A stretch of DNA of 64,000 nucleotides from Cyanophora paradoxa (lineage: Eukaryota; Glaucocystophyceae; Cyanophorales; Cyanophoraceae). The notes beneath the pieces are model-generated. The model was given only the letters and a program-made list of their open reading frames with translations, was not told where the DNA came from and ran no database searches. Both the position numbers and the translations under genes were made by a program. The stretch covers positions 1 through 64,000 of the forward strand of contig QPMI01000526.1 of assembly GCA_004431415.1 (NCBI GenBank), given 5' to 3'. Shown here piece by piece: positions 25,534 to 37,079 of this stretch. Within the stretch, counting starts at the first letter, position 1; each line of letters opens with the position of its first letter.

Positions 25534-28026
25534 TCACATCACGTACAGAAGCTCAGGCCCGCCCTCCGCAGGGGCCTCCCCGGGCCCCGCCCCCTCCCCG
25601 AGCCCCCTGCACACGTCCGCGCACTCCAGCAAGCCCTCGCCCTGGGGCTACGGGGTTAGAGGGGTAAGGTCGTTGGGGGAGGTGGGGGAGGGGGGGGGGT
25701 TACAGAGTCGCATTCGTAGAGGGCGGTCGGCGGGGCGCGCGCCGCCGAGGCCTCCCGCCAAGCCCCCACCTCGTAGGCGCTCGCGAGCTCGATCTGGGGG
25801 TACATGGGCGTAAGCTCGTGAAGGGGAGGGGGGCGGGGAAAGAGGGGTACACGCCCGGCGGAGAGCAAGTCGGAGTTGCGGGCGGGATCCGAGGAGCCTC
25901 GAGACGTCCGAGGAGGGTACGCCCTGCGCGGACCTTGGTTTTGGACGTCGGGGGAAGGGAAGGGGTAGAGAGATGAGGGTACCTGCACGCCTCGAACGGA
26001 GAGGGCTTCGAGGGAGGGGGGTAGGGATGCGAGCCAGGGGCCGGGCGGGGCCCAGGCGGGCTGGGGCGGGGCCGCCTGGGCCGGGGGTACAGGCGGCGGG
26101 GGTACAGGATCGCGGCCCTCCCCGTCCGACGAGGAGCCCTCGCTCTCCTGTGCGGGGCTGAGCTGACGGGGGTACAGGCACGGCGCTGGGAGGGGGGTAC
26201 CTCCCAGCTGCCTCCCGTGTCGCGACCCCACCGCCATCTCCGGGCCTGCCGCAGGGGGTGAGTGGGGGGGAAAGCGTGGTGGGGGTACGGCGAACCTCGC
26301 GCGGGAGCTCCTCGCCCCGACCGCCAAAGGCCGCGGAGAGCGAACGAAGCTGGGGGGCGGACGAGGGGGGAGGATGTGTGGGGGAGGGGGGGGGGGAAGG
26401 GAGAAGGGGGGGAAGGTAAAGGTAGGTGGAGAACGGGGGAGGCGGGGAGCGCCGGTGAGTGGCCGCGGGCGGGGCGGGAGTACGCGGTACCTTCGTGCAG
26501 CGGGGAAGGAGCGCGTCCAGGAAGGCGCCTGCCCGGGCCGAAGCGGGCGGGGGGTACGTCGCCCCGTCCCGTTCGTCCTCGTCCCCTGGCGGCCCTTCGG
26601 TTGGCTGGTCGGACGGCCGCGTACCCCCTCAGACGGGGGGGGGGGATGTGGCGCGGGCTGGAACCCCGTACCCTCCTCGTTCTCGAGGAACACTTTGGGC
26701 AGTGCGAGGTGCTCCAAGAACCGTCCGTGCCGCCCCAGCGCCCCAGCGAGCGCCTCCAGTCCAGCCGCTGCGAGGAGGAGGGGGGTACCGAGTTACACGA
26801 GCGGGGCTACGGGAGTTCAGAGCGCGCGCACGGGTCGCGGGGCAGTGGAAGGGGCCCTCGAGCTCGAGCCGCTCGATTCCCTCCCTGGGGTGTACCGTGA
26901 GCAGTGGGAAACAGGGCCGGGCGGGACCCGAACCCGGATGCGAGGAAGGCGAGGAGGTCGGGGAGGGGTACGCGGACGCTGCCGCGGCGGAAGGCGCGCG
27001 GGGCGCGGGCGGCGGCGGCGGCGGCGCAGGAGGCGGAGAGGCGGCGGAGGGAGGGCAGGCCCCGTAGGGCCCGGGAGAGGGTACGGGATGCCAGGCGCCG
27101 CCCTGCCCAAGAGCTGAGGATCGAATTTGAAGATTGGAAAGGGGGGGTACCGCACCGTCCGGGCTGTGGAGGGAGGATTCGATGTGGAGCTCGGCCAGGC
27201 GGGGGAGGAGGGCGGAGAGGGCGGGGGCGCCCCCGCGGGGCAGCCGGGGGAGGGAGAGGCCAGTCAGGGTACCCCCGTGGCGGGCGGCCAGGGCGCGCAG
27301 GGCGGTACCCCGGACCTCCTCCTCCTCCTCCTCCTCGTCCTCGTCCCCCTCCTCGTCGTCCTCGTCGCCGGGGGTGTACCCCCGGTGCAGGAGCAGGCGG
27401 GAGAGGGCGGGGCCGCCGGGGGCCGAGGCGGCGCGGAGCCACGCGAGGGGCGTCAGGCGGGCGCAGCGGAGTTCGACGGCGGAGAGCGGAGAGGCGGAGA
27501 GGGCGCTGGGCGCGGGGGAGCCGCCCCGGAGCACGAAGGACTCGAGCGCGGGGAAGCGGGCGGCGAGGGCGGCCGCCGCGGCGTCGCTGGCGCAGGCCTC
27601 GACCTGCCGGAGGCGCGGCCAGCGCTCGGCGGCGAGCAGGAGGATCTGCAGCGTCTCCTCCGCCGCGCGCCGCTCGCCGCCCTCGGCCCACTCGGAGCCC
27701 GGCATCAGGAGCTCCTCCGCGGATGCCGCGAGGCGGGACCCGAGGCGAGCTAGGCCCGCCCGCTGCGCCGCGCACTCGCCGCCGCGCAGCAGCAGCGACG
27801 CGGCCTCGCGCGTCGGAATCACGACGGAGCGCCAGGTCTGCGCCGCGGAGCGGTCAGCGCGGGACGCCGGCGCCGGCCGCGGGCGGCGCCGGCGCGGGCG
27901 GCGCACGGCCTCTTCGACGGCGTCGGCGAGGGCGCGGCAGGCGCGGGCCGCCCGGAGCGCGTCGAGGACGGGGAGGAAGCCGGCGACGTGGCGCAGCAGC
28001 TCCGGCGGGAGCTCGTCAAGCGCCAT
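25534..28026 (-). CDS. F-box / leucine-rich-repeat protein
   Basis: The start MALDELPPELLRHVAG (28026) begins directly with an F-box (LDELPPELL ... LRAARACRALADA), so the in-frame Met at 28146 is less likely. About 400 residues of imperfect leucine-rich repeats follow (LRQVEACASDAAAAALA, LESFVLRGG, LSAVELRCARLTPLAWLR, LTGLSLPRLP, LAELHIESSL). Later exons continue the pattern (LEALAGALGRHGRFLEHLAL; LASLPPSLEALSVRGVQ). Introns start GTACCCCC, seen as GGGGGTAC on the plus strand. The last exon ends GGPELLYVM-stop at 25534. An acidic run of D/E codons lies at about 27310-27370. F-box proteins recruit substrates to SCF ubiquitin ligases, and the LRR side would choose the substrate, which is unknown. 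Confidence 0.75.
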
Positions 28027-28168
28027 TCCCCACTCGCCTCGCCTCGAGCTTGGAGGCTCTGGCTCTGGTACCGGTGCGCTCTTAAGCTTTCCAGACTTGC
28101 GATGTTGCAATTGGGGCCGGGTACACGCCGCTTTCCCGGCAAGCATAAGCCAGCCGGCTCGGCGTCAA
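28027..28168. promoter_or_regulatory. Divergent promoter region between two F-box genes
   Basis: Only 142 bp separate the two predicted start codons. The region is a little less GC-rich than the flanking exons and has no clear TATA box. It must hold both 5' ends if the start choices are right. Confidence 0.5.
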
Positions 28169-30755
28169 ATGGAGCGGGCGCGCAAGCGGGCGCGGCCCGC
28201 ATCGGCATCCGCGTCGACTCCGCCGGCGTCGGCTGCTGCAGCTGGCCATGGCCGCTCCATCGATATCGAGCCGCGCCTGGACGCGCTCCCGGACGACTTG
28301 CTGGAGAAGATCATCGACAAGATCGGCCTCAGAGACGTCCTTCTCGTGCGCCGCTCTCCCGAGCCCCCGGGGCGCGGCGCATGCACATTGTCTCTGACCT
28401 CTGGTGAATATGCGCAGTGCCGCCCCCACCAAGTGTGCCGCCGGCTGCGTAAGGTCACACGGAGCGTCATCTGGGACGAGCTCGACCTCGCGCCGTCCGA
28501 GACGGAGATTCGGGCGGTGGAGTCCGGCGTACGCGTGTACGACGTCGACAGCGACGAGGCCGCCGCGCGCGCCCAGCTCAGCGCGAACCACATGCGGCGA
28601 CTCAAGAGCGTGCTGGCGTCGCTGCACCCGGCGGCGGGCTTCGCGGCGTGGGGCCAGGCACGCGCCTTGCGCATCCGCTTCAGTGCCAGCTCTTTCGTAT
28701 CATCTGCAGCTGCAGCTGCAGCGCGAGACAGAGATGCGGACGATGACATCGCAGTCGAGGAGGCCTACACGACGATCAATATCGTTTCAAGCCTCGCGCG
28801 CGCATCGCCGACAATCACCACTGCCCGCGTCGAGTTTGGGCGAAGTCTTCGGAATGGTGGCTGCAACCTCGACAGAAGGCCGCGCATCTCGGTCCTCCTT
28901 GCTGCGCTCGCCGCGCTTCCACGCTTGACACGGGTGCGGCGTTTTTACTCTACTGCAGCCGCTTCAATTCTGTCGAAGTCTTTGATCTAATAAGCACGCC
29001 GCTAGCTCGAACTGGGAGGGGACGGCTCGATGGAGAAGAACGATGGGGCCTTCTCCCTTTCAGTCTTCTCCTGGACAGATCTCATCTCGAACAAGGACGG
29101 CATACTGACTGCCGTTCTTGCGTCTTTCTCTTCGCTCAAGCACATCAGCTTCCCTTTCCACTTTGGCGCCCGCCATGCCGATGCGCTCGGAGCCCTTCCC
29201 TCGCTCTGCTCGCTCGGCATCACTGTACCTGTTGGACAACTCGGCCAGGTGTCGCCCCGTCTTCTAGATCTTGCGGAGCCGCGTCTTGAGCGCACCGAGC
29301 TGCGCCTTGTCAGGCCGGTGCGGAGTGCTGCTCCCTCTTCTTGTAGACGGCCATCTTTAAACTGACTAACCGATCACGACCTCGCCCTTCGACGTCAACG
29401 CAGGGCGCGTATTCTAATCTCGTCGCAATCGACGACGCACCTGCAAGCGCCCTCGAAGCCCTCGCAGGGTCTGGCCGCGCTGTGCAGGTGTGTATTGCGG
29501 CGTAATGTACCCGTTATTCGATCATAATAAATGATTGTTATTAACATTCCGCCCACGTAGATTGTCCGGAAGCTCGAAATCGAGATGGCCGTTATGCATA
29601 ATTTGAGTTTTGAGGGAGCGGGGCGCTTCTTTGACGCGCTTGCACGGTTCTCCGGCCTCGAGAGTTTGTCTTTGAAGGTGCCCTTCTCGTCACGCCCGCG
29701 TAACGGCGCCAATTTCCGGATAGCCCCAAGTCTAAGGATCTCATAGCCCCTCGCCTTCTTTTCCGTCCTCTCTCGCCTCTTCTTTTCAAATGTCTCCATG
29801 GCCACTGTCTAAGATATTAAATCATTGTAGGTTCTTAGCGCAGAGGCCGTGCGGAGGTTCTGGCAGACCCCGGCATTCCTTGCGCGGCTCATCAACCTCA
29901 AAGAGGTCTCGATTAGGTCTGCGCTCTGTATGTTTACGGTCCGATGCTGCTTCTAACTAGATCTGACGTTATACGTACTGCTCGATGTTTCTAGCATTGC
30001 AGATTCATCGCAGCAACTTGAAATCGATTCGCGGCCACTTGCAGATGCGCTTGCCTCCATTCGAGGCCTTGCCGCAATCGATCTCCAGGTATCGATATCT
30101 GCGCATGCCTCGCTCCGGTTCTCGTGCGCTAAAATTTGCGGGGCGTGTCGCTCGAGCAACGAAGCACTTGCGATTGCAATCACTATCAATGTTTACGCTG
30201 GTAACCGCAGATGTCCGTATCTCGCGCTGCGCGGGAGTTGGCAGACCGCCTTCGTCCCAAGCTCCGCCGCTGCAACGCATCGGTATCGGAGGTAGGCGCA
30301 GGCCTAGCGCGCGGCCGCGGCCTCTGCCGCCCGCGCCTGTCATCAGGATGCATAATAGTTCCCTCCAGAAAAACGCGGGTGGAGACCTCGTGGCGGCTTT
30401 GGCGGCTTTGCAGCCGTGGGAGGGCCTGACAGTGGCGGTGCATATTTCCAGTTATGCCTCTCGCGTGCCTCTCGGGGAGCAGCCGAGAGTTCTTCGGTCC
30501 CTCGCCCGCGCCCTCGCCTCCGCTGGCCACGTCGAGCTCCGGCTTTGCGTGGAGAGCGAGGCGGACTTTGCTTGCCTCGGCATCCTTGCACCCCTCGGAC
30601 CTCGCGTGCGACCGACGGTGTGGATCAATGTTCCTGTGCCCACGGCCGTGGACAGTTACGAGCGCAATCGCGAGGAACGCGAACGCACGCAATCGCGTCT
30701 CAGGCGCTCGGCTCAAGCTCTCCTGCGCGGCTGCTTCGCACAACTGGACCGATGA
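28169..30755 (+). CDS. F-box / leucine-rich-repeat-like protein, divergent partner
   Basis: The start MERARKRARPAS is basic and NLS-like. The F-box is LDALPDDLLEKIIDKIGLRD, then an intron 28346-28417, then CRPHQVCRRLRKVTRSVIWD, a normal F-box second half. Later exons have LRR-like rhythm (LLAALAALPRLTRV; VLASFSSLKHISFPFHFG; FFDALARFSGLESLSLKVPF; LINLKEVSIRS; LVAALAALQPWEGLTVAVHI) and end QALLRGCFAQLDR-stop at 30755. Introns here are short and less C-rich than those of the neighbouring genes. The sequence shares no obvious recent identity with the minus-strand F-box gene, so the pair is not a recent inverted duplication. It is probably an SCF substrate adaptor; the target is unknown. Confidence 0.72.
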
Positions 30756-31550
30756 TAAAGCCTCGACAGCTGCAGGTAGCCTATAATACAGAGCACCTAC
30801 ATAACGTCTGTGCTGATTTCTGTAGCCTGTTTCATTTTTCTTTAGCGACCAGTACATGTCTGTGTTGTGCGGATCTGTATTTTAGTTAATGGAACTTTGC
30901 GGATCTTTTGCTTTAGAGCTCGAGTATAGATCTTGCCATGCTTCGGGCTCCGCTCCGATTGTGATCATGATCATCATGATTAGCTATAGTAGGTTCGAGC
31001 AGGAGGGCTAGAGGCCAGGGGCATCGCGAGAGGAGATATCGATATCGAGGTCACGTGCCTGTGGCCTACGAACAGAGGGAGGGCACGCCGTGCACGGATG
31101 GGCACGGGTATACGTACCGAGTAGCTATAGGGGGTGGCCGGCGGGGCGCGCGCCGCGGCGGCGCCGCCCGCCAAGACCCCACCTCGTACGCGCTCGCAAA
31201 CATGACCATCTATGTACATGTGGTGTGGTGTTCTTAACGCAATATAATATTAATCATGAGAGATCATGCATATGGCCCCATGGTGCGCCCTGCGCGGGTC
31301 TTCTTCCTTCTGCTTCCAAGGGCGGGGCGGAACAAAAATGCAAGTTGGTTCAAAGAGACGTCTACTGTGACAGAGTCTACGAAAAATGCAATTGCAATAA
31401 GAAATGTAGATCTGTAATTTCAAACAACTGGCTCCGACTGGCTCCGATTGATCTTGAGGTTGCAGACTCTGAGATCTACGTCGTGACGGCGCGACGACCG
31501 AATACAGAAAAAGCCTGAGCCTAGAGCTCGAACCCTAATGGGACGGCGAC
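30756..31550. other. Intergenic region between convergent genes
   Basis: No gene is supported. About 70 bp near 31129-31200 (GGCGGGGCGCGCGCCGC ... CCCGCCAAG) resembles an exon of the minus-strand F-box gene at 25729-25800, so it may be an exon fragment. Palindromic GATCATGATCATCATGAT lies near 30963. Confidence 0.5.
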
Positions 31551-34500
31551 CTAGTAATCGATGGAGACACCGGAACCCTCCCGCGGCACGAAGTTGAGGC
31601 GAAGGGGCTTGTCCGGATGCGCGGCCTGCGATCAAAACGAATCGGCAGACGGAGGGCTAGAACTAAAGAATGTCGATGTCTCTCAAGGGTGCGGCGCTAG
31701 TACTATCGGCGCGGCACTAGTACTATCGGCGCGGCGCGGGCGCCACGTACCACTTTGATGACGGACCTGACCGGCTCGAAGTCGCGCGCCGGCTCCACTC
31801 GGTACCTGAAATTGAAGCAAAGGTATCATCAAGTGGATGTCAACTGGCATCAAGTTGACATGCCAAATAATGATTATGGCGGATATATATGTCAAATGAG
31901 ACTCGGTGAAGTTGAAACAAATATAATGGACGGCCCGGCGGGTCGAATAGATCAATGAGCCGGCGCACTTCTGTAGGATCGTGGCCATGATCACGAGGTG
32001 CTCCTGCTCCGCGAAGCGCATCCCGACGCACATCCCTGCGCGCCGGGCTCTCGGTGTGAGACGGGCGGACGGGCGGGTGGGGGGTGGGGGGATGGGGGCG
32101 CACGGGGGCCGCGACCGAAGGGCAGGAGGACGTTGGGGTGGACCTGAGAACGAAGTGAGCCAGTGTCAGTTGGCGCTCGAGCTGGGGTAGGGCTTTTCGC
32201 GCCTTGTCGTCCATGCGCTCGGGAACGAAGCGTTCGGGGTCGGGGAAGTAGCTGGCGGGGGGTAAGGTGTCGGATTCAAATCAAAAACGTGGGCGTGTGA
32301 GGTGGACATGCGACGCACTTCGGATCCCGTGTCCGCGCGTGGAAGTTGTCCGAAACCAGCGTCTGGGGGGTACCCGATAATAAGGGTTGGCCAGGTACGG
32401 ATATACACGGATCTTGCGGCGCACCCCGGCCGGAACCTGGTACCCCCCGATGGCGATGTCCTGCTGCATGATCCGGGAGCTGCCGGGTATGAGCTTCACG
32501 AATCGGGAAGGGCGGGGGGTACGGCGCACATGGGGGGCAGGAGGGGGAAGAGTCGAAGGGTCTCGTAGAACGCCATCCTCAGTGACCTTAGTTTTCCGAT
32601 CTGGGGGTACGTGAAAGTTTGGAAGGGGAGGGGGAAGCGGGCGGGCGAGGGGATGGAGGAGTGGGGGGTACCGTCTCGCGCGAGGGGAGCTTCCCGCCCA
32701 GGACCTGAGCGAGCGGGCCGTATAAGGGGCGGAAGAGGGGTCACGCCGCTAAAAAAAAAGGATGGCGGGGGTACCGAGATTGTCTCGGCCGCGATGCGCT
32801 CCTGGACCTGCGAGGGGGAGAGCCTGAGGGGGTGCAGGGGAGCGGAGGAGGGGTATGCCGCGCCTCGGGATTGGTGGCGAGGTTGTAGAGGGCGAACTGT
32901 ACCCCGTTCGTCGTCTGCACAATAGGGGGCAAGTGAGCCTAGCTCAAGGCGAGCCGTCTGGTGAATACTCTGAAGCAAAGAAGGCTCTAGATACGTATAA
33001 TAGCTTCAGCGTTTATAATTACGGGCCGGGGGCGCGCCGTGTCGATACCGCCGCCGATAAGGTCGGCCCCGACCGCCGCCACGTCGTCAGAGGAGAGGGA
33101 CTCTTTGGCCATCAGGTACCTTTTTTTTGGGGGGGGGGTGAGTCAGGGGTAGGGGGTAGGGTGGGAGGGGGGGGGGAGGGGGGGGGCGCGAGCCGCACCC
33201 CATGAGGGGCTCGACGCGGGTGTCCTGGGGTACGCGTCCCGCCCGCTCGTACTCGATAATCTCGGCCCTGGAGGTACGGGACGAAGTGAGGGGGGGAGGA
33301 CGGCGCTCGAGGGGGTAGGGGCTCGGACCTCGTCAGGTACAGGAACTCCCGCATGACCTTTGGGGGGTATCGGTGAGCGGGAGGAGGGGAGGGCGGAAGG
33401 GGGGGGGGCAGGAGGGCGGGGGGTACCCTGTCAAACGCCCGGTAGTCGGCGGTGGGTACGTACTTCCAGAGGGGGGGTGCGAGGATGAGGCGGTTCAGAG
33501 TAAGGAAGAACTGGTGGAGGGAGTCAGCGTTGGGGGGTACGGGACGGGCTTCAGATGGGGGCTGGGAAGGATTAGGGGGTACCGTGGCGACTCCGGACAC
33601 GAAGGATCGGTACTTGGGGGGTAGCTTAGCGATCTCCGTGCCTACCATGCCGATCCGCTTCCCGTATAGGATGTAGAGTACCCCTGGAGGGCGAGGGGGG
33701 GGGATGAGTGAGGAAAAGGAAGGAGGGGAGGAGCCGAAAGAAGGCGTACCCTCCAGAGCCATAGAGTTGAGGAGGTCCGCGAGGCCCTCTACCCGTCCCT
33801 CCGCGTCACGCCTCCGGTCCAGCGCGGCAACCTTTTTTTTTGGGGGGGGGGGAAGAAGCAGTCGGGGGGTATGCGAAAGATCGTAGGCGAGGGGGTAGGC
33901 GCACAAGGTCGCGGGCGGCCTCTGCAAGGCCGTCGGAGAAGGTCGCGATCTGGGCGCGGGTTCGAATCTGGGGATCGGTATTCCGGGAAGGAGGGGACGG
34001 CACCTCGGGGGGGGACAGCAGCTTCTTGTTGAGGGGGATACGCAGGCGCCGCCACTCCTCGCCGTTGCTGCGGGGCGCGTGAGCCTCGTCCAGGTGACCT
34101 CAAGCCTTCGGCAAATCCCCTCTAGATTTGATCTACCTAGCCAGACAGAGCGTGTCCGCCGCGCGCTCGGGGCTTGCACCTCTGGGTGACACCGTTGCCG
34201 AGCTTCATGTCGCTTCGCTGCTTGAGCCTGCGCGGAGGCGTCAGGAGGGAAGGGCCGAGAGGGGCGTGGGGGGGGGGGGGGGCGGGGGTACGCGGACCAG
34301 AACTCCATGGGCGCGCGCGACGGGTCGCGGCCCTCCACGCGCCACATATCGTCCGCGATCACCGGGTCTGGGCCCGGGCGATTAAATATTAGGTCGACTG
34401 GAGGATTTGATGGGAGCCTAGGGGGGCGCGGCGCCGGGCGACGAGGCGGCGTCTAGATGATGGGGGGTGCCGGGAGGATTTGATGGTTGAGACATTGTTG

Positions 34501-35187
34501 ATGCGTTCGACCGCGAGGCGCGGGGCCGGGGCCGGGCGCATGCGGCGAATCCGGAGCGCTAGTGGAGGGGCTGGGCCGGCCCGGCCCGTGCGCACCCGAG
34601 ACCATAACGATGCGCTTGCCGAAGACCTCGAGCTGTTGAAAAGATAAGCTCCAGTGCAAGTGCAAAGTTTGCGCCACAGACCTTGTAGATCGGCCCGTAC
34701 TCTTTCTGCATATCCACCATCTTCTGGCTGCGCGCGGGATCGGCTGGGATCGGCGCGGCGCGCGGGCTCATGATTGAAAGCTTTGAGCGCACAGGACCCC
34801 GGCCGGGTTCGTGAAAGCATCCACAGCGAAGGCCGACCCAACGATCGGATAGACTGATCATGAGATGGGGCGCGGTCATGCTCAGCTGCATGCACGCGCG
34901 AGCGCGCGCCGAGTAAAAGGCGAACCAGGTGGCCCCGGGATCTCGCTGAACGGCCGGAGCGGGACGGCCGGCTGCGTAGGTTCGGCACTGACCGGCGCCA
35001 ACTCGGAGGTGGCGGCAGCCGCAGCCCGCGAGCAGGCCGCCTCCGAGAGGGGCGCCGCTCGGAACGCTCGGCGCGGCGGCATCGCCGCAGCGCCGGTCCG
35101 CGCGCCAGCCGACCGAACTATAGCTAATGAATGGGGCGCCCGGTTCAGCAGCCCGCGGGCACGCCCCGCTGCAGCTGCGAACGCCAT
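31551..35187 (-). CDS. Cytochrome P450, mitochondrial type (CYP11/24/27-like)
   Basis: The start at 35187 gives an Arg/Ala-rich, acid-free N-terminus (MAFAAAAGRARGLLNRAPHS), a likely mitochondrial presequence. Then come RPFSEIPGPPG, PIVGSAFAVDAF, MQKEYGPIYK and FGKRIVMVS of the P450 N-terminal lobe. Further exons give GEEWRRLRIPLNKKLLSP, the I-helix GADLIGGGIDT joined to TTNGVQFALYNLATNPEA, the K-helix ETLR (MAFYETLRLFP), and FPDPERFVPERM (PERF). The haem motif FGRGPRMCVG is completed only by splicing out 32036-32103, and MRFAEQEHLVIMATIL follows. The last exon reads AHPDKPLRLNFVPREG and stops at 31551. All signature residues are present, so the enzyme should be active given a mitochondrial ferredoxin. 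The substrate cannot be told; a sterol-like lipid is the family precedent. Many introns are G-rich on the plus strand. Confidence 0.87.
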
Positions 35188-35412
35188 TCCCTTAGCTACG
35201 GGCAGTACTGACGCTGCCGGCTGTGCGCGGGCCCCGATCCACGCACGCGTTGCTGTACCCGTGGGCGCCCAGCACTGTACCCGAGCCGCCTCACGTTTCG
35301 GACGAAGCGCGCCGCACCGACGACGCGCCGCCGATTGCATCGACTGTGAGCCAGTAGAGCTCGAATTACACACAACCAGCGAGCCCAGACCCTCTTCGAA
35401 ATCTGTGGCGAG
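35188..35412. promoter_or_regulatory. Divergent promoter region, P450 and type I membrane protein genes
   Basis: The predicted start codons are 225 bp apart on opposite strands. The frame upstream of the P450 Met stays open to 35373, so a longer presequence is possible. No TATA-like element is clear. Confidence 0.45.
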
Positions 35413-36251
35413 ATGGCGCCGCCGCGGCTCGCCGCCGCGCTTCTAGTGATCGTTCTCGCTGCATGGCACGCATCGCCGACGGCCGGTGCGCCGCCTGCGC
35501 TCGGGAGGCGTCGTCGGTTTGCGCGCGCGAGTTGGCGGCGAGCTTACCGCCGCCCGCTCTGCGCAGCCCAAAACACGACCGCCGTTCCCATCATAGACCC
35601 GGAAGTGCTGGCCGAGGAGCTGGCCAGGGCGCTGGCGGGCCTCCCTCCGAACCCGACGCCGCTCCCAGGCGCGAGCCCGCCGCAGCCGCCTCGCAACTCT
35701 CGCTCCGAACGACCCCTGAGGCTGCTTCCGCTCCCGTGCAGGCGCAAACGGCACGCAGCTGGCGCTCAGGGACCCGCTCGACGATCAGGTCCCGGTGGCC
35801 ATCAGGCAGCAGGTGGCGGCGATAGCGGAGCTGATTCAGGCGCTCAAGTCGAGCGCGCCAGCCTCCAACACGGGTGCACCGCCTCGCCCCTCCGCCTCGC
35901 CGCGCCGCGCCGCCACGCCGCTGCGGGGGCGCGGAACGCCGAAATCTGAAGCCGAGCCGCGCAGAGTCGCCGCCGGCGCTGAGCACGGGCGGCGCCATCG
36001 CCCTAGTCTCCATCGTGGCTGTCATTTTCTTCGTCATCGGTGGCGTGACCGCCGCCGTGGTTCGCGCCGCCGCGTCCCGGCACCCGGCTTCCCGCGCACC
36101 TGACCGGCGGGCCCGCCTCCCACAGGCGCGGCGGCGGTGGCGGCGGCAGGACGTCAAGTTGCAGACGGGTATGCTGCGAGAGAGCCCCGGCCCCGGCGCC
36201 GGCGTCGAGATGTCCTCGGGCGCCCCGCAGCCCAGCGGCGTCGCCGTGTGA
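35413..36251 (+). CDS. Small type I single-pass membrane protein, unknown family
   Basis: Exon model: 35413-35485, 35567-35668, 35742-35873, 35965-36251 (the last may hold one more short intron). The first exon is a signal peptide (MAPPRLAAALLVIVLAAWHA). The joined ectodomain reads AQNTTAVPIIDPEVLAEELA, then GANGTQLALRDPLDDQ and VAIRQQVAAIAELIQALKSS, a short helical segment with two sequons. The membrane helix is GGAIALVSIVAVIFFVIGGV followed by TAAVV and a basic tail ending QPSGVAV. All four exons join in frame only if intron 2 (35669-35741) uses a GC donor. The ectodomain is short, with a helix that might form a coiled coil. No family is recognised. Confidence 0.65.
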
Positions 36252-37079
36252 TTTTAATTTGATCAGATTTGATCCAGCAAGAGAGCAGAACCGATCTGAT
36301 CCCCCTGGGCCTGGGATTTGATCTATCTACCCATCCGCGACGATGGAGGGAGGGCCAGTCCAACCCGGGTCGGCGGGGGGGGGGGGGGAGGAGGAGGAGG
36401 ATTGGGGGGGGGGGGGAGGAGGAGGAGGGGGGGGGAGGGAGGGGGAGGGGAGCTCGAGCCCTCTGGGTACATTTGGCCACGGCGAGGCGGCTAGCTGTGG
36501 TCCCCGCGATCAAGCCCAGGCCCTGTACCTCCCTCCCCCGCGGCCGCCGCGCCTCCGAGGCTCTCCTCCCCTCCCTCTTCCACCGCAGCGGTCTCGTAAC
36601 AGCGGTATGACACCCCCTTAACTAGCTTGCACCATGGCGTGGCCGGGCCGTATACGTACGCATGATGACATGCTGCGACTCAACTGTTGACATGATGACA
36701 TGCCGTACGTAGTATACTTATAGTAAATTGTTAGGACCAGTGATTACAGTCTTCTAGCTATAGATCCGGAGTACTGCGGAAAGGTACAGTACGTCTAGTA
36801 CCCTAGATCTCAGAGTCTAGATCTAGATCCGAGGGCACTATAGCTACATCATGCATAGCTACGAGAAAGTAAACATAATAATTATGATACGAACATGTGC
36901 CTTCATTATCTTAGTAGTCTCGATACCGATTGACGAGCCTCGGGGAAACGAAAGTTCTATAGATACTAGAGATAGATATCGATCTAGAGAGCAAGTTGTA
37001 TAGTACTTGTTGCGAATTACCGTAGTAGTATTACATCAGCTTTTTTAGCAGAATAGAAAGTTAATGGATCGCGAACTAG
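36252..37079. other. Intergenic region between convergent genes, with a G-run cluster
   Basis: No gene. 36360-36450 is a purine block of G-runs and GGA repeats with strong G-quadruplex potential on the plus strand. 36610-37050 is AT-rich with many CTAGATCT-like words and no coding signal. Confidence 0.6.

Noticed and set aside
26629-28990. Very long overlapping frames on both strands through the F-box pair
   Set aside because: Only the two frames with F-box and LRR patterns are credible; the others are GC-driven shadows.
36360-36450. Gly-rich coding exon across the G-run block
   Set aside because: It lies after the membrane protein's stop, with no acceptor or conserved motif; simple purine repeat.
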